Below, in pieces: positions 8,374-15,485 of a stretch of 64,000 nucleotides of DNA. Both the position numbers and the translations under genes were made by a program. The notes under the pieces are model-generated. The model had not been told where the DNA came from, did no database searches, and saw nothing but the letters and a program-made list of their open reading frames with translations. Each line of letters begins with the position of its first letter. Position 1 is the first letter of the stretch. Source of the DNA: Candidatus Saccharimonadota bacterium (GTDB taxonomy: Bacteria > Patescibacteriota > Saccharimonadia > Saccharimonadales > Saccharimonadaceae); assembly GCA_017512095.1 (NCBI GenBank), contig JAFWHC010000003.1, positions 62,001 to 126,000 of the forward strand, in the 5' to 3' direction.

Positions 8374-9141
8374 ATGATTGCAATCTTACTTATCGTCGCA
8401 TTTCTTACTTTTCTAATTTTTGGTTACCCAGTTATTCTCGCCAAACGCAAAAAAGAAGAGGAAGCCGAAAAATCTCCTCACTTCGACGCTCAAATGAAAA
8501 AGCTTTGGAATATCGCCCAAGATTCCATGAAAGAGCGTAAGCCTCTAAGAGCCGAGAAAGCGCTACTTACGATTCTTAAATTTGACGAAAAAAACGCCGC
8601 CGCATATAACCGTCTTGGCATTCTCTATGCAAAAGAGCAAAAATTCGACGAGGCCATCGAATGCTTTGAAATCGCCCAATCCCTCGACAATAACCCTTCT
8701 TCGCTCCATAACGCTGGTCTGATATACTTAGAAACTGGCGCTTACGAAAAGGCGGAAATGGCCTTTAAGCAGGCGCTTGAACTTGAGGGCGGTGTCCCGG
8801 CTCGTTTTATCGCTCTTGCGAAGGCTGAAGAAAAGCTCGGCAAACGCAAGGAAGCTATCGATGCGCTTGAGTCAGCTTATGAGCTCGAAGCTTCAACCAC
8901 AACTTTGCGTCAAATCCTCGCCCTCTACGAAGCTTCTGGCGATGAAGAGGGAATTGAAGACACGACTCTCCGCATCAATAATCAGCTAGCTGCTCTCGAG
9001 CGCAAGAAAAAGGAAGGCGTGCCAAAACGCCGAGTCATTCGTCGCGCCTCGCGCGCAGCCGCTAAGGCCTCAAAGAAACCGCTAAACAGTTCCTCATCCG
9101 TCAGTCCACGCGCCCGTCTCGTTCGTCCTAAAAAACCGTAA
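8374..9141 (+). CDS. Membrane-anchored TPR-repeat protein
   Basis: A 255-aa protein. Residues 1-23 form a membrane helix ending in a basic KRKK stop-transfer, followed by at least four TPR units between about residues 45 and 210. Clear consensus pieces are AYNRLGILYAKEQKFDEAIECFEIA and AGLIYLETGAYEKAEMAFKQALEL. The last ~45 residues are very basic and rich in Arg, Lys and Ser. TPR proteins are protein-docking scaffolds, and the orientation here places the repeats in the cytoplasm or periplasm depending on topology, which I cannot fix. It is a single-gene unit with its own promoter and a strong terminator. The partner is unknown. Confidence 0.8.
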   Translation: MIAILLIVAFLTFLIFGYPVILAKRKKEEEAEKSPHFDAQMKKLWNIAQDSMKERKPLRAEKALLTILKFDEKNAAAYNRLGILYAKEQKFDEAIECFEIAQSLDNNPSSLHNAGLIYLETGAYEKAEMAFKQALELEGGVPARFIALAKAEEKLGKRKEAIDALESAYELEASTTTLRQILALYEASGDEEGIEDTTLRINNQLAALERKKKEGVPKRRVIRRASRAAAKASKKPLNSSSSVSPRARLVRPKKP

Positions 9142-9142
9142 T

Positions 9143-9173
9143 AAAAATCCCCCGCGGGTTGCGGGGGAATTTT
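9143..9173 (+). terminator. Bidirectional rho-independent terminator
   Basis: Stem CCCCCGC/GCGGGGG (9149-9155, 9161-9167) is flanked by an A-run and a T-run. It can stop both the plus-strand TPR gene and the convergent HD gene. Confidence 0.85.
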
Positions 9174-9183
9174 GTTGGAAGAA

Positions 9184-10014
9184 TCAAGAGTTATATAACT
9201 TTTTTACGCCAGGCGGCGGCGCTCCGGGAACGCAATCCTTAACTAAAGGGTCAATTTCCTGATAATCCTCGGCATAAATCGCCTCGGTAATACCAACGAA
9301 GAACGCCAGCATCCTTGTTCCACGATAATTTTTCAACAGATGAGCAAACACATTGTCGATAGCTCGCTCCGAACCAGTTTCCTCGCAGAGCGCGCGATCT
9401 TGCTCGGTCAAGCCACGCTTGATGTGCATGTCACCGGCAATCCCCTTCGACTTCAGATAACCGATTCCGAGAATGAACGCTTCTTTGTCGAACAGCTTAA
9501 CGATTGTTCGATTTTCGCGTACATCGGCAAACTGCTTCTGATGAAGACGCTGCGCCGCAGGTGGGAAGAAACGCATGAATTCATCAAATGCTTTCTGCTC
9601 GAGCATGTCCTTCTTCACAGAGTCGTAACTACCATCTTCGGTCCAATCGCCAATCGTAATCTCGCCGATTTCGTGCATCAGCGCTTCTTCGATATGGTCC
9701 AACCACTGAGGCTGTTCACCATAAAGCCAGGGAATATATCCGCCAAAGAAATCTTTAAAGAAAACTACGGCATAGACCATTCCGAGCACATGCACAGCAT
9801 CGTCAAACTCACGACTGTTTGGGAAGAACATCAACATTTCCTCATCGTTGAAGAATCCCATTTTCGAATATCCCATCCGCTTCACGAGCCGCAGGTCAAT
9901 CGCATATTTCCAAGCGCGATAGAAATTGCGGCAACGCTCATCAAAATCAGGAATTCGATGCCGAAGTGTTTCCAAGAGAAAATCCAAACGATAAACCGAC
10001 TTTCCAGAACTCAA
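9184..10014 (-). CDS. HD-domain hydrolase-like protein
   Basis: A 276-aa protein related to the HD superfamily (YfbR/HDDC2-type). Metal-ligand candidates are an early His in DDAVHVLGMVYAV (about residue 74), the LMHEIGEITIGDW motif (about residues 112-124; HE rather than HD, followed by GDW) and later acidic residues. Relatives dephosphorylate nucleotides, but the HD to HE change makes the activity uncertain. The start is TTG at 10014, chosen because AAGGAGGGTGAGG lies just upstream and no ATG is available. It converges on the TPR gene with a shared terminator. Confidence 0.6.
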   Translation of the reverse strand: MSSGKSVYRLDFLLETLRHRIPDFDERCRNFYRAWKYAIDLRLVKRMGYSKMGFFNDEEMLMFFPNSREFDDAVHVLGMVYAVVFFKDFFGGYIPWLYGEQPQWLDHIEEALMHEIGEITIGDWTEDGSYDSVKKDMLEQKAFDEFMRFFPPAAQRLHQKQFADVRENRTIVKLFDKEAFILGIGYLKSKGIAGDMHIKRGLTEQDRALCEETGSERAIDNVFAHLLKNYRGTRMLAFFVGITEAIYAEDYQEIDPLVKDCVPGAPPPGVKKLYNS

Positions 10015-10143
10015 TTACCTCACCCTCCTTCGATTTATTCAAATTCAAACTCTACCAACCTTTTAATGTCCGCCCCCCCAACGAACATATTCTACCAGAA
10101 TCCACCCAAAATCAAAAGCATAACAACAATTAAGTAAGAAAAA

Positions 10144-10165
10144 AGACATTTTCGAGAAAATGTCT
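10144..10165 (-). terminator. Terminator of the tRNA-Thr/tRNA-Tyr unit
   Basis: Stem AGACATTTT/AAAATGTCT with loop CGAG is followed on the minus strand by a run of T (plus-strand A-run before 10144). Confidence 0.85.
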
Positions 10166-10177
10166 ATGCTACGAGGT

Positions 10178-10262
10178 TGGTGCTGGAGGTAGGACTCGAA
10201 CCTACGAAGCCCGAAGGCGAGAGATTTACAGTCTCTTGTCATTGCCACTAGACGACTCCAGC
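10178..10262 (-). tRNA. tRNA-Tyr (GTA)
   Basis: An 85-nt class II tRNA with a long variable arm. Acceptor GCTGGAG/CTCCAGC is fully paired. Anticodon stem AGAGA/TCTCT encloses loop CTGTAAA (anticodon GTA). T-loop is TTCGAGT and CCA is encoded. Its 5' base directly abuts the CCA of tRNA-Thr, with no spacer. Confidence 0.95.
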
Positions 10263-10338
10263 TGGAGCTGCGACCGGGATTTGAACCCGGGACCTCATCC
10301 TTACCATGGATGCGCTCTACCGACTGAGCTATCACAGC
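10263..10338 (-). tRNA. tRNA-Thr (GGT)
   Basis: Acceptor GCTGTGA pairs with TCGCAGC (one G-U). D-loop has GG, anticodon loop ATGGTAA has anticodon GGT, T-loop is a normal TTCAAAT, and CCA is encoded. It is the first tRNA of a two-tRNA transcript; tRNA-Tyr follows with no intervening base. Confidence 0.95.
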
Positions 10339-10347
10339 AATAGATTA

Positions 10348-10376
10348 ATTTTATCACGCCATTGCGTTTTATGCAA
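10348..10376 (-). promoter_or_regulatory. Promoter of tRNA-Thr/tRNA-Tyr
   Basis: On the minus strand, TTGCAT, 17 nt, then TAAAAT preceded by TGa. The -10 ends 9 nt before the tRNA-Thr 5' end. Confidence 0.7.
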
Positions 10377-10400
10377 CCGATAAGGAAAACTTTAGCTACC

Positions 10401-11063
10401 TTAAATTTCGGAAATTTTAATTTCCTTAAATCCTGAAAGCGCCCCGCCAGTATTTAAAACAACATTATATTTCTTTCGGCTGCTAGAAACTACGTCGAAA
10501 GCTATCGCCGAATATCCATGCGATGTATCTGCACTCGAGCTGCTAGAGGACATGTCCGTAAAACCCTCTTCCGGAAGAACCTCGACGCCCGCAACATCAC
10601 TAGCAACATTCTCCGGCTCGAAATTAACGAGCGAATAAGTGATGCTCGTATTGTCCAAGACAAAATACCTTGCCTCCGGCTCGCGTTTGGCGAACTCATC
10701 CTCTAAAAACATCACAACAAGTTCATATTGCTCATCGCTCAGTCCAGAAAAAGCAAGGTCGTTAGTATTTTTGAACTTACTCTCCCCATCGGCGAGCTGC
10801 AATTCTTCCGCATCATCATCCAAAAAATCTTCTTCCTCAACCTCCGAATCGGAAAGATTTTGAGGCGTATCGTTATTATTGAAAATGCCAATCAAATTAG
10901 TGTGCTTTTCTACGAGAAAAAACGACGCAGACAAGAATACTAAGCCCGCAATCGAACAAACAATAACCTTCGCACTCCCCGCCTTACCCTTTGGCTTTGG
11001 AGCGGTGGCTGGGGCACTAACTGAACCGCCGACTGGAATATTTGCTATTTCCGTATTTTCCAT
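10401..11063 (-). CDS. Single-pass membrane protein of unknown function
   Basis: A 220-aa protein. Residues 1-30 are cytoplasmic-like with a Pro/Ala/Lys stretch, and about residues 32-52 form one membrane helix (VIVCSIAGLVFLSASFFLV). A very acidic linker follows (EVEEEDFLDDDAEE), then a C-terminal domain of about 130 residues with a Ser run. I do not recognise the fold. AGAGGAGA lies just upstream of the ATG. It follows the secreted cell-wall hydrolase gene by 14 nt in the same direction, so the two are one transcript. A role in hydrolase export, anchoring or self-protection is possible but only inferred. Confidence 0.65.
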   Translation of the reverse strand: MENTEIANIPVGGSVSAPATAPKPKGKAGSAKVIVCSIAGLVFLSASFFLVEKHTNLIGIFNNNDTPQNLSDSEVEEEDFLDDDAEELQLADGESKFKNTNDLAFSGLSDEQYELVVMFLEDEFAKREPEARYFVLDNTSITYSLVNFEPENVASDVAGVEVLPEEGFTDMSSSSSSADTSHGYSAIAFDVVSSSRKKYNVVLNTGGALSGFKEIKISEI

Positions 11064-11077
11064 AAAATCTCCTCTAA

Positions 11078-12730
11078 TTATTTCTTATAAATAACATATG
11101 GCGACGAATATGATCGACTAAAGAAAGTTTTATAAGCAACCGTAGAACTTCCGCTCGCGGCGTTAGTAACAACTACCTTATTATCTTTCGTAATTCCAAT
11201 AACAGTCACATAATGGCCGCCGGAAGTGTAAGGAGCGCCACTTTTGCCATAGAAAATGAGCGCATTTCCCTTACTAAGTTCGTTTCTAACTTGCTTAAGT
11301 TTATTATCAGCCGAGCCAGAAAGAGACAAAGTTCTGTAACCGACTTTACTCTTCAGCGTGCTGTAATTATTTATAATAAGCTTAATTTTGTCCCAACCGC
11401 CAGCGGTCCATCTGCCATCATACTTCACTTTCCCAATTTTTGTCTTTTCAGGATTACTAGATTGCTTTGGAGGGTTACTCTTGTCGCGCCCTAAAGTCCA
11501 GGCTGCGAGATTTTTAACGTAAGTATTCACATTTCCCACAACACCGAGGCGTTTAAGTGCGTTCACGGTAGCAATGAAGGAGCAGCCGCTAGTAGAGACG
11601 GACGACTTCGACGTCCAAGTTGTCTTATTGTATTTCCAATAAATCTTTCCATAATCGCTCTGCTTAGCGTAGCCAGAGGTGCTCTGGACCCCGACAGCCG
11701 TAGGCGAAGTCGGCGCCGTCGGAGTTGTTGGCTGCGTGGGCGTTGTCGGAACACTGCTTCCACCACAGTTTGAAGCACGCGTACAATAATTATTATAACT
11801 TGCAGGATAGGAACTTGACGGATATAGTGCCTTACAAATCGCACAGCGCGTCGCTTTTCCGACGCGGCCATTAATTCCGCTACTCCAAATCCCCTTATTC
11901 TTCTGGAATCTTGTCACAGCATCAGCAAGCTGTTGGTCATAAGTATTATTTGTGGTCGAAAAACTTGTCCCCATAAACTTATTCATACAGGCTCTAATCA
12001 CGCCAATATCACCATGCGTTTTCACATCACCGCTCTTCAGCCCATAAACCGTATTAGCATTCGACGGCAAAATTGGATTGCAAGACGGGCCATATTGAGC
12101 CCCAACGCCAAGAATCACATCCGCCGACAAAACACCGCTCCGATTCTTCGCGATACTAAGAGCACTGCCGTAATTCGCGGTCGCCGAACTATTAGCATCC
12201 AAGCTATTAACATAATCGCCAAAACTGAGTGGAGCATCATTAGAACCAGCAAGATATCTGCGGAAAATAATATAAGTCGACTGTTCAAGAGAATATTTAT
12301 TTAAATTCTCCGGCGTAAAGCCATTGTCGTTCATTTCCTTCAAAAGAAAGCGCACCTGCGTATTTATATCGAGCGGAGAAGTCTGTTCAGCGTCGGCAAA
12401 AGCTTTCAAGTTGTCCTTTCTCGCCCCAGTCCATTGCGCAAGCCCAATCGCTCCGTCATTCGGAAACTCCTCGATAGTTGAATCCGAGTCGCAGACGCCG
12501 TTTACAATCGTCGGATCGAATCTCCCGCAAGTCGCGACTGATATATTCCCAAGAATGGCATAGATGGTAGTCTCGCTATAGCCGGCATTCTCAAGCGCAG
12601 ACTCCAAAATCACTGAATTTGCATTCGGCGTATAAATAAACTCTTCGTCCTCTGCGTAAGCAGAAAGACTCGAAAACGCAACGAATATTAAAGTAAGACA
12701 CACTATAATGATATTTTTCTTCTTCATCAT
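11078..12730 (-). CDS. Secreted cell-wall hydrolase: lysozyme-like, PG-binding and C39-type peptidase domains
   Basis: A 550-aa modular exoenzyme. Residues 1-26 are a signal peptide (cleavage near SAYA). About 36-195 resembles the phage-tail-lysozyme domain (AIYAILGNIS..., NDGAIGLAQWTGARKDNL). About 230-300 is a PG_binding_1-like domain (GDIGVIRACMNKF, AVTRFQKNKG). About 326-346 is a Thr/Pro linker. About 350-550 is a C39-type cysteine peptidase with Cys383 (SGCSFIA), His506 (GGHYVTV) and a candidate Asn523. It probably cleaves peptidoglycan glycan and peptide bonds outside the cell, of itself or of a neighbour. The usual lysozyme Glu (ES in GNxxxESGFNP) is not seen; the stretch reads ATCGRFDP. 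The ATG lies 6 nt after TATAAT, so the message is probably leaderless. A membrane-protein gene follows. Confidence 0.8.
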   Translation of the reverse strand: MMKKKNIIIVCLTLIFVAFSSLSAYAEDEEFIYTPNANSVILESALENAGYSETTIYAILGNISVATCGRFDPTIVNGVCDSDSTIEEFPNDGAIGLAQWTGARKDNLKAFADAEQTSPLDINTQVRFLLKEMNDNGFTPENLNKYSLEQSTYIIFRRYLAGSNDAPLSFGDYVNSLDANSSATANYGSALSIAKNRSGVLSADVILGVGAQYGPSCNPILPSNANTVYGLKSGDVKTHGDIGVIRACMNKFMGTSFSTTNNTYDQQLADAVTRFQKNKGIWSSGINGRVGKATRCAICKALYPSSSYPASYNNYCTRASNCGGSSVPTTPTQPTTPTAPTSPTAVGVQSTSGYAKQSDYGKIYWKYNKTTWTSKSSVSTSGCSFIATVNALKRLGVVGNVNTYVKNLAAWTLGRDKSNPPKQSSNPEKTKIGKVKYDGRWTAGGWDKIKLIINNYSTLKSKVGYRTLSLSGSADNKLKQVRNELSKGNALIFYGKSGAPYTSGGHYVTVIGITKDNKVVVTNAASGSSTVAYKTFFSRSYSSPYVIYKK

Positions 12731-12736
12731 AGTTTA

Positions 12737-12742
12737 ATTATA
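12737..12742 (-). promoter_or_regulatory. -10 box of the secreted hydrolase gene
   Basis: TATAAT on the minus strand, 6 nt before the ATG at 12730. No ribosome-binding site lies between. Confidence 0.55.
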
Positions 12743-12778
12743 ATTTAAGTTTTTTAAAACCACAAGCGTATAATAAAA

Positions 12779-12804
12779 AATCCCCGCAGAGCCATGCAGG
12801 GATT
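12779..12804 (-). terminator. Terminator after the VanZ-like gene
   Basis: Stem AATCCC(C)GCA/TGC(A)GGGATT with one C-A mismatch, followed on the minus strand by a T-run. The last bases overlap the vanZ-like stop codon. Confidence 0.75.
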
Positions 12805-13282
12805 AAGAAAATTCGGAAAGCGATTCGGGGCCGGCGCGACTAGAAATCAATAGCCCAACCATGACGCCAAAAATATTAATTACTCCATCAAACATCACAC
12901 TAGCGCGCCCGGGCGCAGCAACTTGAATCACCTCGTCAAACAGAGCTAAAAATACTGTCAACGCAATCGCAAAGCGTAGAGCTGTTTTTCGAGATGGAAA
13001 ACTCCAGACGGCAGCGTGCGTCGCCGTAAAGGCCAGAATCAAATGAACTGTAAAATGCGCCAGTTTCCTGATGTAAAAATGGAATTTTACATACGAGATT
13101 CCGCGGTCAAGCAAAGCCCTGGTTAAAACATTTGACGCGTGCCAAATCTTCGTGGCAAACCAGCCAGAAATGTCGGAACTTCCTGAACCATTTTGAGAGG
13201 ATAAATAAACCGTTAAAATAAGCCAAAGCCCAAACGCTGTCCACCAAAACGCTCGTTTAAATCGGATTTTCTGCCTGTCCAC
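12803..13282 (-). CDS. VanZ-like membrane protein
   Basis: A 159-aa integral membrane protein with four predicted helices. VanZ-family motifs are visible: YLSSQNGSGSS after the first helix, RKLAHFTVHLILAF in the middle, and FDEVIQVAAPGRASVMFDGVINIFG before the last helix. VanZ lowers teicoplanin susceptibility in enterococci by an unknown mechanism. Most homologues are simple membrane proteins of unknown role and should not be read as resistance genes. The start is GTG at 13282, with AAAGGAGAG 8 nt upstream. Confidence 0.85.
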   Translation of the reverse strand: MDRQKIRFKRAFWWTAFGLWLILTVYLSSQNGSGSSDISGWFATKIWHASNVLTRALLDRGISYVKFHFYIRKLAHFTVHLILAFTATHAAVWSFPSRKTALRFAIALTVFLALFDEVIQVAAPGRASVMFDGVINIFGVMVGLLISSRAGPESLSEFS

Positions 13283-13347
13283 CTATCAACTCTCCTTTCA
13301 AAGAACAAATATTCATTATTATAATATACAAAAGCAAAAAAGTCAAC

Positions 13348-13376
13348 TTGACCGAGCGATAACGCCGTGATAATAT
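13348..13376 (+). promoter_or_regulatory. Promoter of tRNA-Thr(TGT)
   Basis: TTGACC, 17 nt, TAATAT preceded by TGa. The -10 ends 7 nt before the tRNA 5' end. Confidence 0.7.
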
Positions 13377-13383
13377 ATATTAT

Positions 13384-13459
13384 ATGCCGTGTTAGCTCAG
13401 TTAGTAGAGCAGCCGCCTTGTAAGCGGCAGGTCGTCGGGGCAGAGCCGACACACGGCTC
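13384..13459 (+). tRNA. tRNA-Thr (TGT) with atypical T-loop
   Basis: All four stems are complete: acceptor GCCGTGT/ACACGGC, D stem GCTC/GAGC, anticodon stem GCCGC/GCGGC around CTTGTAA (anticodon TGT), T stem GTCGG/CCGAC. CCA is encoded and discriminator is T, as in the other tRNA-Thr. The T-loop is GGCAGAG instead of TTCRANY: positions 54, 55 and 58 are G, G and G. The D-loop AGTTAGTA has A where G18 is expected. G19 and C56 are retained. A good promoter lies upstream, so the gene looks active rather than dead. Confidence 0.88.
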
Positions 13460-13470
13460 CATTTTTATCT

Positions 13471-13499
13471 TGTTTACATTTTTGAACAGATATGATAAA
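13471..13499 (+). promoter_or_regulatory. Promoter of rpmG
   Basis: TTTACA, 17 nt, TAAAAT preceded by TGa. AGGA lies between it and the ATG at 13513. Confidence 0.7.
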
Positions 13500-13512
13500 A
13501 TAGGAAACAATT

Positions 13513-13722
13513 ATGGCAAAGAAGAATAATACTAAACGCAAACTCGTTGGTCTCGTCTCTGAAGAATCCGGCATTCGTCAATATTACACTAAGAAAAACA
13601 CGATGAACACCCCGGACAAGCTCAGCTTAAAGAAATACGACCCAATTCTCCGCAAGCACGTCGTCTTCACCGAAACTAAGAAAAACCTCGGCAGAAACGA
13701 AGTCAAAGAGAAAAAACGCTAG
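13513..13722 (+). CDS. rpmG: 50S ribosomal protein L33, cysteine-free form
   Basis: A 69-aa basic protein with the L33 core [25 protein letters not shown]. The two CxxC pairs of zinc-binding L33 are absent (SEESG and YDPIL at those positions), so this is the zinc-independent C-minus form, as in E. coli. It carries a short Lys/Arg-rich C-terminal extension. It is a single-gene unit with its own promoter and a strong terminator, next to tRNA-Thr. Confidence 0.92.
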   Translation: MAKKNNTKRKLVGLVSEESGIRQYYTKKNTMNTPDKLSLKKYDPILRKHVVFTETKKNLGRNEVKEKKR

Positions 13723-13750
13723 AAAATTGCCCTGAAAGGGGCAATTTTTT
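13723..13750 (+). terminator. Terminator of rpmG
   Basis: Stem AAAATTGCCC/GGGCAATTTT with a 6-nt loop, followed by a T-run. It begins directly after the stop. Confidence 0.9.
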
Positions 13751-13770
13751 ATTTTTTTCGCATTCCGCTA

Positions 13771-13799
13771 TTGATTATTTGACGTTTTTGTGTTATAAT
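13771..13799 (+). promoter_or_regulatory. Promoter of the sortase gene
   Basis: TTGATT, 17 nt, TATAAT preceded by TGt. Confidence 0.65.
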
Positions 13800-13825
13800 G
13801 GTCTTATACATAATTGAGAGTGTGT

Positions 13826-14503
13826 ATGAATAAAAAAGTTATTTTTAGCTTATTTAATCGTTTTCCGAGCTTTTTCTGTTCGCTCGCCTTATTTGGCTTC
13901 TTCACGTTAGCTGGACTCACGCAGAAGCTTAATCTTAACTTACCAAAAGAAGCTAAAGTTCGCGATGAAGTCTCTTTTTCGGGCACAGCTTTCCCAGCCG
14001 CAGAAAAACTCGATATTCGCTCCGGTTCGAAAGACATTGCCGTGTCATTTGCGGCTGCCGTTCCCGTTACGTCAAGAACCTACATAACCCCGCAAAACTC
14101 AAATCCCGTCTCTGTCGTGGCGCAACCGGTTAATTTTTCGATTGTTAATCCAACCCCCGTTAACAACCCCGCCATCGATGCCGGAAATAGCATCATGCGT
14201 TATATGACTTATGGTGGTCGCTTTCTCTACGCACATTCTTCGCGCGCATTCAGCCCCCTAAAATCAATCTATGAAGGCGGACAAATCACCGTCACGATGG
14301 ACGGTCAAACTGCGACCTATAAAATTGCCCTCAGAAAAGTTTTTGTTAAAGCAACCGAACTCGACAATAACTCGGCTCGCCGTCTTGCTCTCTATTCTTC
14401 CAAATATAATGGGCAATCTTATGATTTGACGCTCATGACTTGCGGTAACGGCTCAAATGATGACAGCAACTACCGCCTTGTCCTCTTTACTAATCGCGTT
14501 TAG
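13826..14503 (+). CDS. Sortase-family transpeptidase
   Basis: A 225-aa membrane-anchored protein. A hydrophobic segment (about residues 13-31) anchors a sortase domain (about 120-225). The catalytic triad is visible as His137 (FLYAHSS), Cys206 (LTLMTCG) and Arg217 (NYRLVLF), each in its sortase context. Sortases cleave a C-terminal sorting motif and join the protein to the wall or to pilin subunits. The start at 13826 (ATG, after GAGAG) is preferred over the in-frame TTG at 13814. The secreted protein at 45250 ends with PKAPNTG, a possible sorting motif. The Pro-rich stretch (about residues 90-115) between anchor and domain looks like a wall-spanning linker. The subclass is not assigned. Confidence 0.85.
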   Translation: MNKKVIFSLFNRFPSFFCSLALFGFFTLAGLTQKLNLNLPKEAKVRDEVSFSGTAFPAAEKLDIRSGSKDIAVSFAAAVPVTSRTYITPQNSNPVSVVAQPVNFSIVNPTPVNNPAIDAGNSIMRYMTYGGRFLYAHSSRAFSPLKSIYEGGQITVTMDGQTATYKIALRKVFVKATELDNNSARRLALYSSKYNGQSYDLTLMTCGNGSNDDSNYRLVLFTNRV

Positions 14504-14515
14504 TGACAAATATCG

Positions 14516-14851
14516 TTAGAGCAAAATCTTCACTTCCGTTCCGAACCCCACTCGCGACCGTACGCGGATGTTATCAAACTCACTACTCATCTCCGCCACC
14601 GTGGCCGGCGAAAGCGCCACCCCGTCATCGCGTACAATAACCGCATCTTTGGCAACAGAAAGAGAAACTTCTTTCTCCGCGCGACCAATCGCTCCATCAA
14701 CGAACAGATCGAGCGGCTTCCGAACGACTGATGGACGGTCAATCCTCCTCGTCACATCCGGAAAATCAAGGTTAAACCGCACGCCCCGCTTTTCCGCCTT
14801 TAAAAAATACTTTTGATACAATTCCTCAATAATCTTAGATAATCTATACAT
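14516..14851 (-). CDS. Minimal histidine-kinase-like ATPase domain protein
   Basis: A 111-aa protein that looks like a stand-alone, shortened GHKL ATPase (HATPase_c) domain. Visible pieces are a helical N-terminus, a strand and VIVRDDGVALSP, equivalent to the D-x-G-x-G G1 box, and RVGFGTEVKILL, equivalent to the G2 and final strand. The N-box Asn is not obvious and no DHp/His helix is present. It could be a degenerate sensor, an anti-sigma-like or serine-kinase relative, or a remnant. ATG lies 6 nt after TGtTATAAT, predicting leaderless translation. No response regulator is nearby. Convergent with the sortase gene, 12 nt apart. Confidence 0.5.
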   Translation of the reverse strand: MYRLSKIIEELYQKYFLKAEKRGVRFNLDFPDVTRRIDRPSVVRKPLDLFVDGAIGRAEKEVSLSVAKDAVIVRDDGVALSPATVAEMSSEFDNIRVRSRVGFGTEVKILL

Positions 14852-14857
14852 AAGCTT

Positions 14858-14866
14858 ATTATAACA
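14858..14866 (-). promoter_or_regulatory. Extended -10 of the HATPase gene
   Basis: TGtTATAAT on the minus strand, 6 nt before the ATG at 14851. This region lies just before the end of the YgjP-type gene. Confidence 0.6.
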
Positions 14867-14872
14867 CAGAAG

Positions 14873-15418
14873 CTACACGCCCGGACTAAACATTTTTAGC
14901 CGGCGTCGATGGTCTTTATAGCGTGAATCATGTTCGCCCACCTCCGCCCAAAAGGCCTCCGAATGGTCCATGTGGTTAAGATGTGCCAACTCGTGCAAAA
15001 TCACATAATCGCGCAAAACTTCCGGCACGTTCATCAGGCCAATATTTAGAGAAATAGTCCTCGTCGAAGAACACGATCCCCAACGCGTATTCGCATGCGT
15101 CAATCGGCATTTCGCATAGGTATAGCCATATCGCTTCGCCCAATATTCAAGTCGATATGGCAAATACTCCCGCGCTTTCTTCATTAGAATCTTTTTCTTT
15201 GCATCTCTTGCCCGCTGCGTCGCAGGGTCAGAAAGTGGCAGCTTCTCCCGAATCACCTCGCGGTTCCGATTCAGAAACCGCTTCACTAAAAAATCCGACG
15301 TATGCTGCGGCACCGACATCGACAACCGTCCGCTCGTCGAAACAGAAAACTTTACCCCCGTCGACAACGGATTCTTCCGCACGATCACTTCGCCAAATTC
15401 ATCATCTTTAATTATCAT
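14873..15418 (-). CDS. YgjP/DUF45-type zinc metallopeptidase
   Basis: A 181-aa protein of the YgjP-like (DUF45/WLM-related) family. The strong signature is RWGSCSS (about residue 110), ISLNIGLMNVPEVLRDYVILHELAHL with the HELAH zinc motif (about residues 141-145), and a downstream HSEAFW that supplies the third ligand. No signal peptide, so it is probably cytoplasmic. The family is widespread, and some members are linked to type I restriction or DNA-repair settings, but none is here. The physiological substrate is unknown. Confidence 0.85.
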   Translation of the reverse strand: MIIKDDEFGEVIVRKNPLSTGVKFSVSTSGRLSMSVPQHTSDFLVKRFLNRNREVIREKLPLSDPATQRARDAKKKILMKKAREYLPYRLEYWAKRYGYTYAKCRLTHANTRWGSCSSTRTISLNIGLMNVPEVLRDYVILHELAHLNHMDHSEAFWAEVGEHDSRYKDHRRRLKMFSPGV

Positions 15419-15485
15419 CTATTCCTTCCGACAAACAATGCCGGTCGCCCGGCATTATTTGCGCAACCTGAACATGAACTGTTGT

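Noticed and set aside
10069-10079. C-run near 10070 as a sequencing artefact or regulatory site
   Set aside because: It is a single short homopolymer in an intergenic stretch with no consequence for a reading frame.
11078-12730. Prophage origin suggested by the phage-tail-lysozyme domain
   Set aside because: No capsid, terminase, portal or integrase genes lie nearby; the domain occurs in bacterial secreted hydrolases.
12803-13282. Teicoplanin resistance from the VanZ-like gene
   Set aside because: VanZ-family proteins are common in bacteria without glycopeptide resistance, and no vanA-type genes are present.
13213-13452. Minus-strand ORF over the tRNA-Thr(TGT) region
   Set aside because: It covers the whole tRNA and its promoter, with no ribosome-binding site, so it is a chance ORF.
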